64,000 nucleotides of DNA from Dyella sedimenti. GTDB taxonomy: Bacteria > Pseudomonadota > Gammaproteobacteria > Xanthomonadales > Rhodanobacteraceae. The stretch's first letter is position 1. Every line of letters begins with the position of its first letter. The stretch lies in NCBI RefSeq assembly GCF_022760995.1, contig NZ_JAKWJO010000006.1, forward strand, positions 186,001 through 250,000, in the 5' to 3' direction. The notes below the pieces were generated by a model. It was not told the origin of the DNA. It saw only the letters and a program-made list of their open reading frames with translations, and made no database searches. The translations under genes and the position numbers were made by a program. Below are positions 38,830-48,040 of this stretch, piece after piece.

Positions 38830-40782
38830 TCAGTAATCGAAATGGGGGCCCAGCAGATGGAACGTCGCGATGAAGGCGATCGCGGCCAGGCAGGCCAGCA
38901 GCAACAGGCTGCCGCTGATACGCCGCCACCAGGCGCCGCGCGTGCGCCAGGCGCGCCATGCCTCGATGGCCACGGGAAGCGTGCCCAGCACGGCCAGCAC
39001 GCCGATCAGCTGCAGCAACAGCAGCCGCGTCTCCAGTCGAGGCATGCCCAGCCGCGGCAGCATCAGGTACCAGCCGCCGGCGAACAGCAGGTAGAGCAGG
39101 GGCGTCGCGCGGCTGAGGCGATACCAGCGCTCGTCACCTTCCGGCAGGGCGGCGGACAGGCCGCGACGACGCAGCAGCGCCAGCACCGGCCAGGACAGCA
39201 CGACCAGCGCGAAGACCGCGAGCAGCACCATCACCACGAGGGCCACGCGTGCCGGCGACCAGTCCCTGGCGGGCAGGAACACCTGCACGGGCGACAGCGT
39301 ATCGGTCGACCACATGAGCACCTGTCCATCGCGCACCCGCGCCGCCAGGCGGTGTCCCGTGGCGTCGTCCACCCAGACGTAGGGCTTCACCTCGCGCCAC
39401 GGTTCGGTGCCGAGCTGGGGCACGCGCAACGTGCCGTCCGGCGCCACGCGCATCCACACCGGATGGAACAGCTCGCGCAGGGCCAGCACGTTGCTGCGCG
39501 AGGTGACGCTGGACGTATAGCGGCCCGCCAGTTGCCCGGCGTGCTGCTTCGCGGTCGCCAGCGTCGGCTGCTTCAGCTGCGGCAGCGGCGGGAAGTAGCG
39601 CTGGCTGAAATCATCGACCAGCCGGCGCAGCAGGCGCGGTTCCGGGTTGCCGTCGATGGCGATGAACAGGCCCGCGTGCGGCTCGGGAAACAGTGCCAGC
39701 AGGCTGTGGAAATCGGGAAGGTCGCCGCCGTGGCCGAGGATCACCTGGCCGTCGCGGTCCAGGCGCATGAAGCCCAGCGCCATGCCGGGCAGGCCCGGGA
39801 TGGCCGTGCGCTGGTAGCCCTGCATCTGTTTCACGCTGGCCTGTTCCAGCAGCTGCGCCTCGCCGGCGCGGCCGAATTGCAGGTGCGCGATCATGAAGCG
39901 AGCCATGTCCCCGCCGCTGATCGACAAGCCGCCTGCCGGCGCCGCCGTGCGCAACTGGAAAGGCTGCGGCGGCGCATCGGCGCGGCGGTAGCCCGGCGCC
40001 GCATCCGCCTGCAAGGCCGCTGGCAAGGGTTGTCGGAAACTGGCATGCCGCATGTCCAGCGGCGCGAAGATGCGCTGCTCCATGTAGGCGTCGAACGGCA
40101 GGCCGGAGACGCGCTGCACGATGTAGCCCGCCAGTGCCGCGCCGTAGGCGGAGCAGGCCGGCACCTCGCCCGCGGGATGGATCCGCGCGGGCACCCAGCG
40201 CTTCAGCCACGCCTCGTTGCCCATCAGCGCGGCCGGGTCGGTCGCGTAGCGGTCGCGCAGCACATCTTCGAAGCCCGCCGTATGCGTCATCAGGTCCCGC
40301 AGCGTCACCGGCTTGCCGTCGCGCGGCGGAATGGCGAAGTCGAGATAGCGATTGACGTCGGCGTCGAGGTCGAGCTTGTGCTGTTCCACCAGCTGCATCA
40401 CCGCGGTCCAGGTGAACAGCTGGGAGATCGAGGCCACGCGGAACATCGTGGTGGCCGGGTCGACCGGCTTCCTCGCCGCCACGTCGGCATAGCCATAGCC
40501 CTTGGCCACCAGCACGTTGCCGTCCTTCACCACCACCGCCACGGCGCCGGCAAGATTGCCCGAAGCCATGCCCTTGGCCATCTGTTCGTCGAGCCACGGC
40601 TGTACGTCCGCCGCGCTCAAGTCGTGCGCGCCCAGTGGCGTGACCGTGGCCGCCCGGCTTTCCGGCAGCGGGGTGATCTGGATCGGTGCCTGCGCCTGCG
40701 CCGATGCCGCCCATGCCAGCGCCAGCCAGGCGACGCCTCGATGCAGCCAATGCGGGCATCGTCCGGCGGCGACTGCATTCAT
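38830..40782 (-). CDS. Beta-lactamase/serine hydrolase-like membrane protein with degraded active site
   Basis: The 650-residue protein has a signal peptide (ending ASAQAQA, about residue 31), a class C beta-lactamase-like domain (about 60-400) and a C-terminal part with four or five membrane helices (from about 510). It is typical of large S12-family hydrolases except at the catalytic motifs. SxxK reads S118-I-S-Q121 (codon CAG at 40420-40422), and the YxN motif reads C210-S-A212 (codon TGC at 40153-40155). The HGGD motif is intact. Lysine and tyrosine loss suggests a pseudoenzyme. Start at 40782. Confidence 0.85.
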   Translation of the reverse strand: MNAVAAGRCPHWLHRGVAWLALAWAASAQAQAPIQITPLPESRAATVTPLGAHDLSAADVQPWLDEQMAKGMASGNLAGAVAVVVKDGNVLVAKGYGYADVAARKPVDPATTMFRVASISQLFTWTAVMQLVEQHKLDLDADVNRYLDFAIPPRDGKPVTLRDLMTHTAGFEDVLRDRYATDPAALMGNEAWLKRWVPARIHPAGEVPACSAYGAALAGYIVQRVSGLPFDAYMEQRIFAPLDMRHASFRQPLPAALQADAAPGYRRADAPPQPFQLRTAAPAGGLSISGGDMARFMIAHLQFGRAGEAQLLEQASVKQMQGYQRTAIPGLPGMALGFMRLDRDGQVILGHGGDLPDFHSLLALFPEPHAGLFIAIDGNPEPRLLRRLVDDFSQRYFPPLPQLKQPTLATAKQHAGQLAGRYTSSVTSRSNVLALRELFHPVWMRVAPDGTLRVPQLGTEPWREVKPYVWVDDATGHRLAARVRDGQVLMWSTDTLSPVQVFLPARDWSPARVALVVMVLLAVFALVVLSWPVLALLRRRGLSAALPEGDERWYRLSRATPLLYLLFAGGWYLMLPRLGMPRLETRLLLLQLIGVLAVLGTLPVAIEAWRAWRTRGAWWRRISGSLLLLACLAAIAFIATFHLLGPHFDY

Positions 40783-40907
40783 CGTGTGGCTCCCGTGGCG
40801 GCCGAGATGGCGAGGCGAAGGGCAAGTATGCCGTGCCGTTCCAGGCACGGCGTCGGCACCACGTCAACGCGCGTCAGCGCACTTTCAGCTCCGTTGCGCG
40901 GGAACCG

Positions 40908-41126
40908 TCAGTGCTTCTTGAGGAAACCGCCCAGCGCCAGCACGGCGCCGACCACGATGCCGGCGATGCCCGCCCAGGTCGGAATGGCTTGGTCATGCGT
41001 GGCGGTGAGCTTGGCCGAGCCGACCTGCACCAGCGTGTCGGTGGTCTGGTAGCTGCCGTGGCCGGACACGATCCACACGCCGGCGGCCAGCAGAAGAAGG
41101 CCAAGGATGATCAACACTGCGCGCAT
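40908..41126 (-). CDS. Two-helix small membrane protein (DUF3185-like)
   Basis: The 72-residue product has an N-terminal helix (AVLIILGLLLLAAGVWIVSG) and a C-terminal helix (AGIAGIVVGAVLALGGFL) ending in KKH. The pattern resembles DUF3185 small membrane proteins, but the call is tentative. Start at 41126 (MRAVLI). Confidence 0.68.
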   Translation of the reverse strand: MRAVLIILGLLLLAAGVWIVSGHGSYQTTDTLVQVGSAKLTATHDQAIPTWAGIAGIVVGAVLALGGFLKKH

Positions 41127-41235
41127 GGGGCTCTCCCGGGAATCGGTGGCCCGATCATAGGTGCCGGCGGCGGATGGGGAAAGTCGACGGCGGCGCCAGC
41201 CTGCGCGTCCGCCGCCGGAGGGGAAATGCCCATGC

Positions 41236-42852
<1,617 letters not shown>

Positions 42853-42956
42853 GTTGCATGTCCCGTGTTCGCCCAATGCGCGCTCACTGCGAAACCCCTG
42901 GCCTGAGCGAAGCGCGGGGGCAGCTTAAAGGCAGAGCGCGGGGCGGACGCCTCGAC

Positions 42957-42970
42957 TGCATACGTATTCA
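42957..42970. promoter_or_regulatory. LacI-type operator, copy 1
   Basis: TGCATACGTATTCA is a 14-base near-palindrome and an exact reverse complement of the copy at 43173-43186. It sits just downstream of a minus-strand -10 box, so it would overlap the transcription start of the GH13 gene. The LacI-type regulator at 54156-55229 is the likely ligand (inference). Confidence 0.78.
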
Positions 42971-42977
42971 AAAAACC

Positions 42978-42983
42978 ATCATA
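42978..42983 (-). promoter_or_regulatory. -10 element for the GH13 gene
   Basis: TATGAT on the minus strand lies 7 bases before operator copy 1, with a T-run between. No convincing -35 hexamer is seen at 17 bases, so the promoter may need an activator or be weak. It implies a leader of about 120 bases before the GH13 start codon. Confidence 0.5.
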
Positions 42984-43172
42984 TTGCGGCGCAGCAAGGC
43001 GCATGGCGAGGCGCGGGGCAGCGCACGCGGCATGTGCGCCGGCGCACGGAAAACCGTGGCGCCATCGAACTTTCCACGCGCGGAAGCGTCGCCGCCGCCA
43101 CTGCGCCGGCGTTGCGGGCCGACGAGGCGAGCCGTTGGAGTTTTGTCAAAGGTGCACAAAAAAACCGGGGTA

Positions 43173-43186
43173 TGAATACGTATGCA
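43173..43186. promoter_or_regulatory. LacI-type operator, copy 2
   Basis: TGAATACGTATGCA, the exact reverse complement of copy 1, sits 160 bases upstream of the receptor GTG start. Both sites belong to a palindromic consensus TGMATACGTATKCA. It is placed to control the receptor gene; a loop between the two sites, 216 bases apart, is possible. Confidence 0.78.
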
Positions 43187-43272
43187 TGGGCCTGTTCGCC
43201 ATTTCTTGCAGCCCTACCATGGCCGCCACGCGACGGGGCCCTCCGAATCTTCGGCATGCACTGGCGCGTAGC

Positions 43273-43300
43273 CCGCGGCAGTCTGTGGGGACTGCCGCGG
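43273..43300 (+). promoter_or_regulatory. Leader hairpin before the TonB-dependent receptor
   Basis: A perfect 11-bp stem (CCGCGGCAGTC at 43273-43283, GACTGCCGCGG at 43290-43300) with a 6-base loop lies 44 bases upstream of the GTG start. No T-run follows. It could stabilise the mRNA leader or modulate translation. Confidence 0.6.
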
Positions 43301-43344
43301 CAACTACAAAACCAATGAATGTCAAACCCGTGGGAGGGGAAGAC

Positions 43345-46293
43345 GTGATCCTGAAACGTAATGTGCTGGCCCTGGCGCTGGCGTCCGGCCTCTGTTTCAC
43401 CGCCGGCATCCAGGCGGCGCCCGGCGATGCCGCCGCGGGCAATGGTGCGACCGGCGACCAGGCGACGCCGGCCAATGCGCAGCAGAACAGCCAGGGCGCC
43501 ACTGGACAGAATGGCAACGGCCAGAACGCCAACGGCGACACCAAGCAGACCCAGGACCAGCAACTGGCCAAGAGCCTGTCGACCATCACGGTCACCGGCT
43601 ACAACCAGAGCATGGAAAAGTCGATCGACTACCAGCGCTACGCCGACACGATCCAGAACGTCATCACCTCCGCCGACATCGGCGGCCTGCCCGACCAGTC
43701 CATCGCCGACGCGCTGACCCGCCTGCCGGGCGTGACCGCCGAGCGCATCGCCGGCCAGGCCTCGCAGATCAACATCCGCGGCCTCTCCGGCAACTTCATC
43801 CAGACCACCCTGGATGGCCGCGAGCAGCCATCCACCAGTGGCAGCAACTACATCCAGTTCGACCAGTACCCGTCCGAGCTGATCAACATGGCCACGGTGT
43901 ACAAGTCCTCGCAGGCCTCGCTGATCACCGGCGGCGTGGGCGGCACCATCGGCATGGAGACGGCCAACCCGCTGGACGCGCCCAAGAGCCAGAACCTCAA
44001 CATCGACGCGCGCGGCAGCTACGACGGCCAGGCGCACGACGTGAGCGGCGCCAACGCGGTGGGCTATCGCCTGAGTGCGGCCTACCAGGGCAAGTTCCTC
44101 GACAACACGCTGGGCATCGGCCTGGGCGTGGCGCAGATGTACCAGCCCCACGTGTCCGAGCAGTTCGTGGGCGAGGCTTCCGACGGTTCCCAGTACGCCA
44201 TCAACTCGCAGCCGGGCGCGCCGACGGGCTACTTGCCCGAAGGCATCCAGTTGCAGCAGAACGGCGGCGAGGAGCGCCGCACCGGCGAGATCGCCACCAT
44301 CGTGTGGAAGCCCACCGACGAGCTGCAGGTCACCGGCGACGGATTCTTCTCCAAGTTCAAGAACGAGTCGTTCGGCTACGGCTTCCGCTCGCAGAACTTC
44401 TACGGCAACAACACGCAGATCACCAATCCGGTGTGGAGTTCGCTGGGCACGCTGATCGGCGGCACGGTGTCGAGCAATCCTGTCGCCGGCATCGACCCGC
44501 GCACGAGCAGCGCCTACGGCAACCAGTTCTCCAACGAGACCACCGCCGACAACTACACCACCACCACCAGCGTGTTCTCTGGCGGCATCAACCTGAAGTG
44601 GAACCACGACAACTGGCACATCGACTCGGACATCTCGCTGTCGCGCGCGACGAGCAACGAGATCAACGTCGATACCACGGCCGATCCGTACTCCGGCCTG
44701 GGCACGGCGAACCCGCAGCTGATGGCGCAGTCAATGAACTTCCAGCTGCGCGGCGGCAACGTGGGCAAGGCGCAGTTCGGCGATCCGAGCCTTTACACCA
44801 ACCTCGCCGACATGGGCCTGTCGCGTTACGGCGTGTACCCGTACATCTACCACGACAAGATGAAGGCCTTCCGCACCAGCGTGAAGTACGACCTGCCCAA
44901 CAGCTCCTGGCTGTCGGCGCTGGAAGCGGGCGTGTACCTCAACAACCACAACTACAACGCCGACCGCGAGGCCTACGTCTACGGCTCGGAGTGGAACACC
45001 ACCCCGGTGGCGGGCCAGCCGCCGCTGAGCATTCCGGCCGGCGACGCCAAGGTCACCTGCTGGAAGGGCAAGTTCTCCGGCTTCCCGTGCTTCCTCACCC
45101 TGAACGGCCCTGGGATCCTGGCCGCGCACGGCATCACCGCCAACCCGGTGAAGGACATCAACGCCAACAGCTGGACCTACGTGCAGAGCGGCGAGGTTGC
45201 CGAGAAGACCCGCGACCTGTTCTTCATGGCGGACATCGACGCGCAGAACGTATTCGGCCACGAGCTGACCGGCAACGTGGGCATCCGCGTGTCGCGCCAG
45301 TCGCAGTACAGCGATGGCCTGCAGCAGGTGGGCAACGGCGCCGGCATCCCGATCACCGACGGCAACGGCTTCACCAGCTACGACTACGCGCCGATCAACG
45401 TCGGCAAGACCTACACCGATTACCTGCCGTCGCTGAACCTGATCTACCACCTCTCCGACGACGACCAGGTGCGCTTCTCGGCGGCCAAGGTGCTCTCGCG
45501 TCCGCCGATCGACAAGATGCTGGCCGGCGCGGGCTCGTGGATTAGCAATGGACAGTACAACGTCTACGGCGGCACCAGCCCGCTGCTGGATCCGCTGCGT
45601 GCGCAGCAGTACGACCTCGACTACGAGCACTACTTCGACGATTCGTCGGGCGCGGTCACCGCGGGCGTGTTCTTCAAGGACGTGAAGTCCTTCGTGCAGG
45701 ACATCACCCTCAACAACTACGACTTCGCCGCGGCCGGCATCACCGTGCCGACCGACCCGACCACCGGCAAGCCGTACCTCAACGGTGAGTACCAGACGGC
45801 CTACAACGCCAAGGGCGGCCTGGTGCGCGGCCTGGAGCTGTCCGGCTCCAAGACCCACTTCCTGCCCGGCATCCTGTCCGGCCTGGGCGTGCAGGCGAAC
45901 TTCGCGCTGACCTCCAGCACGGTGCGCAACCCGACCAACCTGGGCGGTCCGACCACCTACGTCGGCCTGCCGGGCCTGTCCAAGCGCGTGGCCAGCGCGG
46001 CGCTGTTCTATGACTACGGTCCGTTCTCGGCCCGCCTGTCCGGCAACTACCGCTCCTCGTTCCTGTCCGACACGCAGATCGCGGTGACCAACCAGCTGGT
46101 GACCTTCGCGGCCGAGACGGTGTACGACCTGCAGGCGTCCTACGACATCACCAAGCAGTTCCGGGTGGTGTACCAGATGCTCAACCTGACCAACCAGCCG
46201 ACCCGGACCTACTTCGGCGGCAACCCGCAGCAGACCGGTACGATCCAGTACTTCGGACGTACCAGCTACCTGGGCGTGGAGTTCAAGCTGTAA
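43345..46293 (+). CDS. TonB-dependent outer-membrane receptor, malto-oligosaccharide type
   Basis: The 982-residue protein has a signal peptide (about 1-24), a Gly/Asn/Gln-rich linker (about 30-75), a TonB box-like stretch (STITVTGYN, 79-87), a plug domain (SIADALTRLPGVTAER, INIRGLSGNFIQTTLDG) and a C-terminal beta-barrel. This is the Xanthomonas/Caulobacter sugar-receptor family. Its position among starch-degrading genes points to maltodextrin uptake. The chosen start is GTG at 43345, with GGGAGGGGA just upstream and a clean signal peptide; an ATG at 43315 adds ten residues. It ends in FKL instead of the usual aromatic residue. Confidence 0.92.
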   Translation: MILKRNVLALALASGLCFTAGIQAAPGDAAAGNGATGDQATPANAQQNSQGATGQNGNGQNANGDTKQTQDQQLAKSLSTITVTGYNQSMEKSIDYQRYADTIQNVITSADIGGLPDQSIADALTRLPGVTAERIAGQASQINIRGLSGNFIQTTLDGREQPSTSGSNYIQFDQYPSELINMATVYKSSQASLITGGVGGTIGMETANPLDAPKSQNLNIDARGSYDGQAHDVSGANAVGYRLSAAYQGKFLDNTLGIGLGVAQMYQPHVSEQFVGEASDGSQYAINSQPGAPTGYLPEGIQLQQNGGEERRTGEIATIVWKPTDELQVTGDGFFSKFKNESFGYGFRSQNFYGNNTQITNPVWSSLGTLIGGTVSSNPVAGIDPRTSSAYGNQFSNETTADNYTTTTSVFSGGINLKWNHDNWHIDSDISLSRATSNEINVDTTADPYSGLGTANPQLMAQSMNFQLRGGNVGKAQFGDPSLYTNLADMGLSRYGVYPYIYHDKMKAFRTSVKYDLPNSSWLSALEAGVYLNNHNYNADREAYVYGSEWNTTPVAGQPPLSIPAGDAKVTCWKGKFSGFPCFLTLNGPGILAAHGITANPVKDINANSWTYVQSGEVAEKTRDLFFMADIDAQNVFGHELTGNVGIRVSRQSQYSDGLQQVGNGAGIPITDGNGFTSYDYAPINVGKTYTDYLPSLNLIYHLSDDDQVRFSAAKVLSRPPIDKMLAGAGSWISNGQYNVYGGTSPLLDPLRAQQYDLDYEHYFDDSSGAVTAGVFFKDVKSFVQDITLNNYDFAAAGITVPTDPTTGKPYLNGEYQTAYNAKGGLVRGLELSGSKTHFLPGILSGLGVQANFALTSSTVRNPTNLGGPTTYVGLPGLSKRVASAALFYDYGPFSARLSGNYRSSFLSDTQIAVTNQLVTFAAETVYDLQASYDITKQFRVVYQMLNLTNQPTRTYFGGNPQQTGTIQYFGRTSYLGVEFKL

Positions 46294-46299
46294 GCCACG

Positions 46300-46335
46300 A
46301 TCGCGCCGGCGCCCCGCAAGGAGCGCCGGCGCGAT
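46300..46335 (+). terminator. Strong hairpin after the receptor gene
   Basis: A perfect 13-bp stem (ATCGCGCCGGCGC, 46300-46312; complement at 46323-46335) with a 10-base loop follows the receptor stop by 6 bases and is followed by GCTTT. It probably ends most receptor transcripts and separates them from the downstream glycosidase operon. Confidence 0.72.
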
Positions 46336-46468
46336 GCTTTCGGGCGTCCTGCGCATCGCGGGCGCCAGCATCCCGCGAGGCCCGTCGTGGCGGCCACCTG
46401 CCCCGGCGAAGCCCGTGCCTGGTGTACCGTTCCATCGCAGGCCCCACGGCCAACGAATGGAGCAAGGC

Positions 46469-48040
46469 ATGTCGCGGTATTCCTCGCTGAAATCTCTCGC
46501 CCTCCTGCTGGGGCTCGCCCTGGGCACGGGCGCCGCCCATCCCGCCACCGCGCTTGCCGGCGGGGCCGCGCCGGCGACGACGCAAGGCTCGGGCGTCTAC
46601 TACGAAATCTTCGTGCGCGCCTGGTACGACACCAACGGCGATGGCATCGGCGACCTCAACGGCGTCACCGCCAAGCTCGATTACCTCAAGTCGCTCGGCA
46701 TCAGCGGCATCTGGCTGATGCCGATCAACGTCTCGCCCAGCTACCACGGCTACGACATCACCGACTACTACGGCATCAACCCGCAGTACGGCACGGTGGC
46801 CGACTTGCAGCACCTGGTCGACGAGGCGCACAAGCGTGGCATCGCGGTGACCATGGACATGGTGATCAACCATACCGGCAGCGACCACCCGTGGTTCGCC
46901 GACGCACAGAAGACCGGCGAGGCGCATCGCGACTGGTACACCTGGTCGCTCCAGCGGCCGGACCTTCGCGCCATCAGCGCCACCGATACGCCGATCTGGC
47001 ACCAGGGCGGCGAGGGCTGGTACATCGGCGTGTTCGGCGGCCACATGCCCGACCTCAACTACGACAACCCGGCCGTGCGTGCCGAGATGATCAAGGTGGG
47101 CCAGTACTGGCTGGGCAAGGGCGTGGACGGATTCCGCCTGGATGCGGCCAAGCACATCTACGTCGACTTCAAGTCCGACGAGCACAGTCCCAAGGCGGTG
47201 CAGAAGAATGCCGCGTGGTGGACCGAATACCACGCCGCGCTGGCCAAGGTGAACCCGAACGTGACCCTGGTCGGCGAGGTCAGCGCCAAGTCGCCAAGGG
47301 AACTGGCGCCGTATCTCAAGCCGCTGGGCTCGATCTTCGACTTCCCGCTGGCCGAGCAGTTGATCCTGAGCGCCCGCGGCGAGCAGACCGGCCGGCTCGA
47401 CCAATTGCTCAAGGACACCTACGCCGCCTACGCCATCGCGGGCGACGCGCCCCATATCGACTCCACCTTCCTGTCCAACCACGACCAGGAACGCGTGATG
47501 AGCCGCCTCGACGGCAACCTCGACCATATGCGCATGGCCGCGGCGATGCTGCTGACCTTGCCCGGCCGTCCGTACATCTACTACGGCGAGGAACTGGGCA
47601 TGGAAGGCAGGAAGCCCGACGAGAATCTGCGCGAGCCGATGCGCTGGCAGCGTGAGGCAGGTCCGGGCGAGTCGCGCTGGAAACCTTCCAGCGTGAACCA
47701 GGGCCAGGCGGTGTCAGTGCAGGCCGAGCAGGACGATCCCACCTCTCTGTTCAACACCTATCGCACGCTGATCGGCTGGCGCGCGCAGAGCGGCGCGCTG
47801 CGCGACGGCAAGCTGGAAGTCGTCGGCACCGGCAACCCGCACCTGTTCGCGTTCTGGCGCGATGACGGCAAGCAGCGCGTGCTGGTGGTGCACAACCTTT
47901 CGGGCAAGGCCATCGCATGGAAGCCGGCGGCGAAGCTGCTGCCCAGGAAAGGCGCCGTGCTGTTCAAGAGCAAGCCCGAGGTGACGCTGGTCCATGGCCA
48001 GCTGAGCCTGCCCGCCTACAGCAGCGCGGTGGTGCAGTGA
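46469..48040 (+). CDS. Exported GH13 alpha-amylase
   Basis: The 523-residue protein has a signal peptide (about 1-30, ending ATALA) and a GH13 barrel with nucleophile D225 in DGFRLDAAKH, acid/base E270 in TLVGEV and D339 in LSNHDQER. It should cut malto-oligosaccharides in the periplasm or outside the cell. The C-terminal domain is short and beta-rich. ATG at 46469 has GGAG 7 bases upstream and is preferred to the ATG at 46457. It starts a run of four overlapping genes. Confidence 0.92.
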   Translation: MSRYSSLKSLALLLGLALGTGAAHPATALAGGAAPATTQGSGVYYEIFVRAWYDTNGDGIGDLNGVTAKLDYLKSLGISGIWLMPINVSPSYHGYDITDYYGINPQYGTVADLQHLVDEAHKRGIAVTMDMVINHTGSDHPWFADAQKTGEAHRDWYTWSLQRPDLRAISATDTPIWHQGGEGWYIGVFGGHMPDLNYDNPAVRAEMIKVGQYWLGKGVDGFRLDAAKHIYVDFKSDEHSPKAVQKNAAWWTEYHAALAKVNPNVTLVGEVSAKSPRELAPYLKPLGSIFDFPLAEQLILSARGEQTGRLDQLLKDTYAAYAIAGDAPHIDSTFLSNHDQERVMSRLDGNLDHMRMAAAMLLTLPGRPYIYYGEELGMEGRKPDENLREPMRWQREAGPGESRWKPSSVNQGQAVSVQAEQDDPTSLFNTYRTLIGWRAQSGALRDGKLEVVGTGNPHLFAFWRDDGKQRVLVVHNLSGKAIAWKPAAKLLPRKGAVLFKSKPEVTLVHGQLSLPAYSSAVVQ

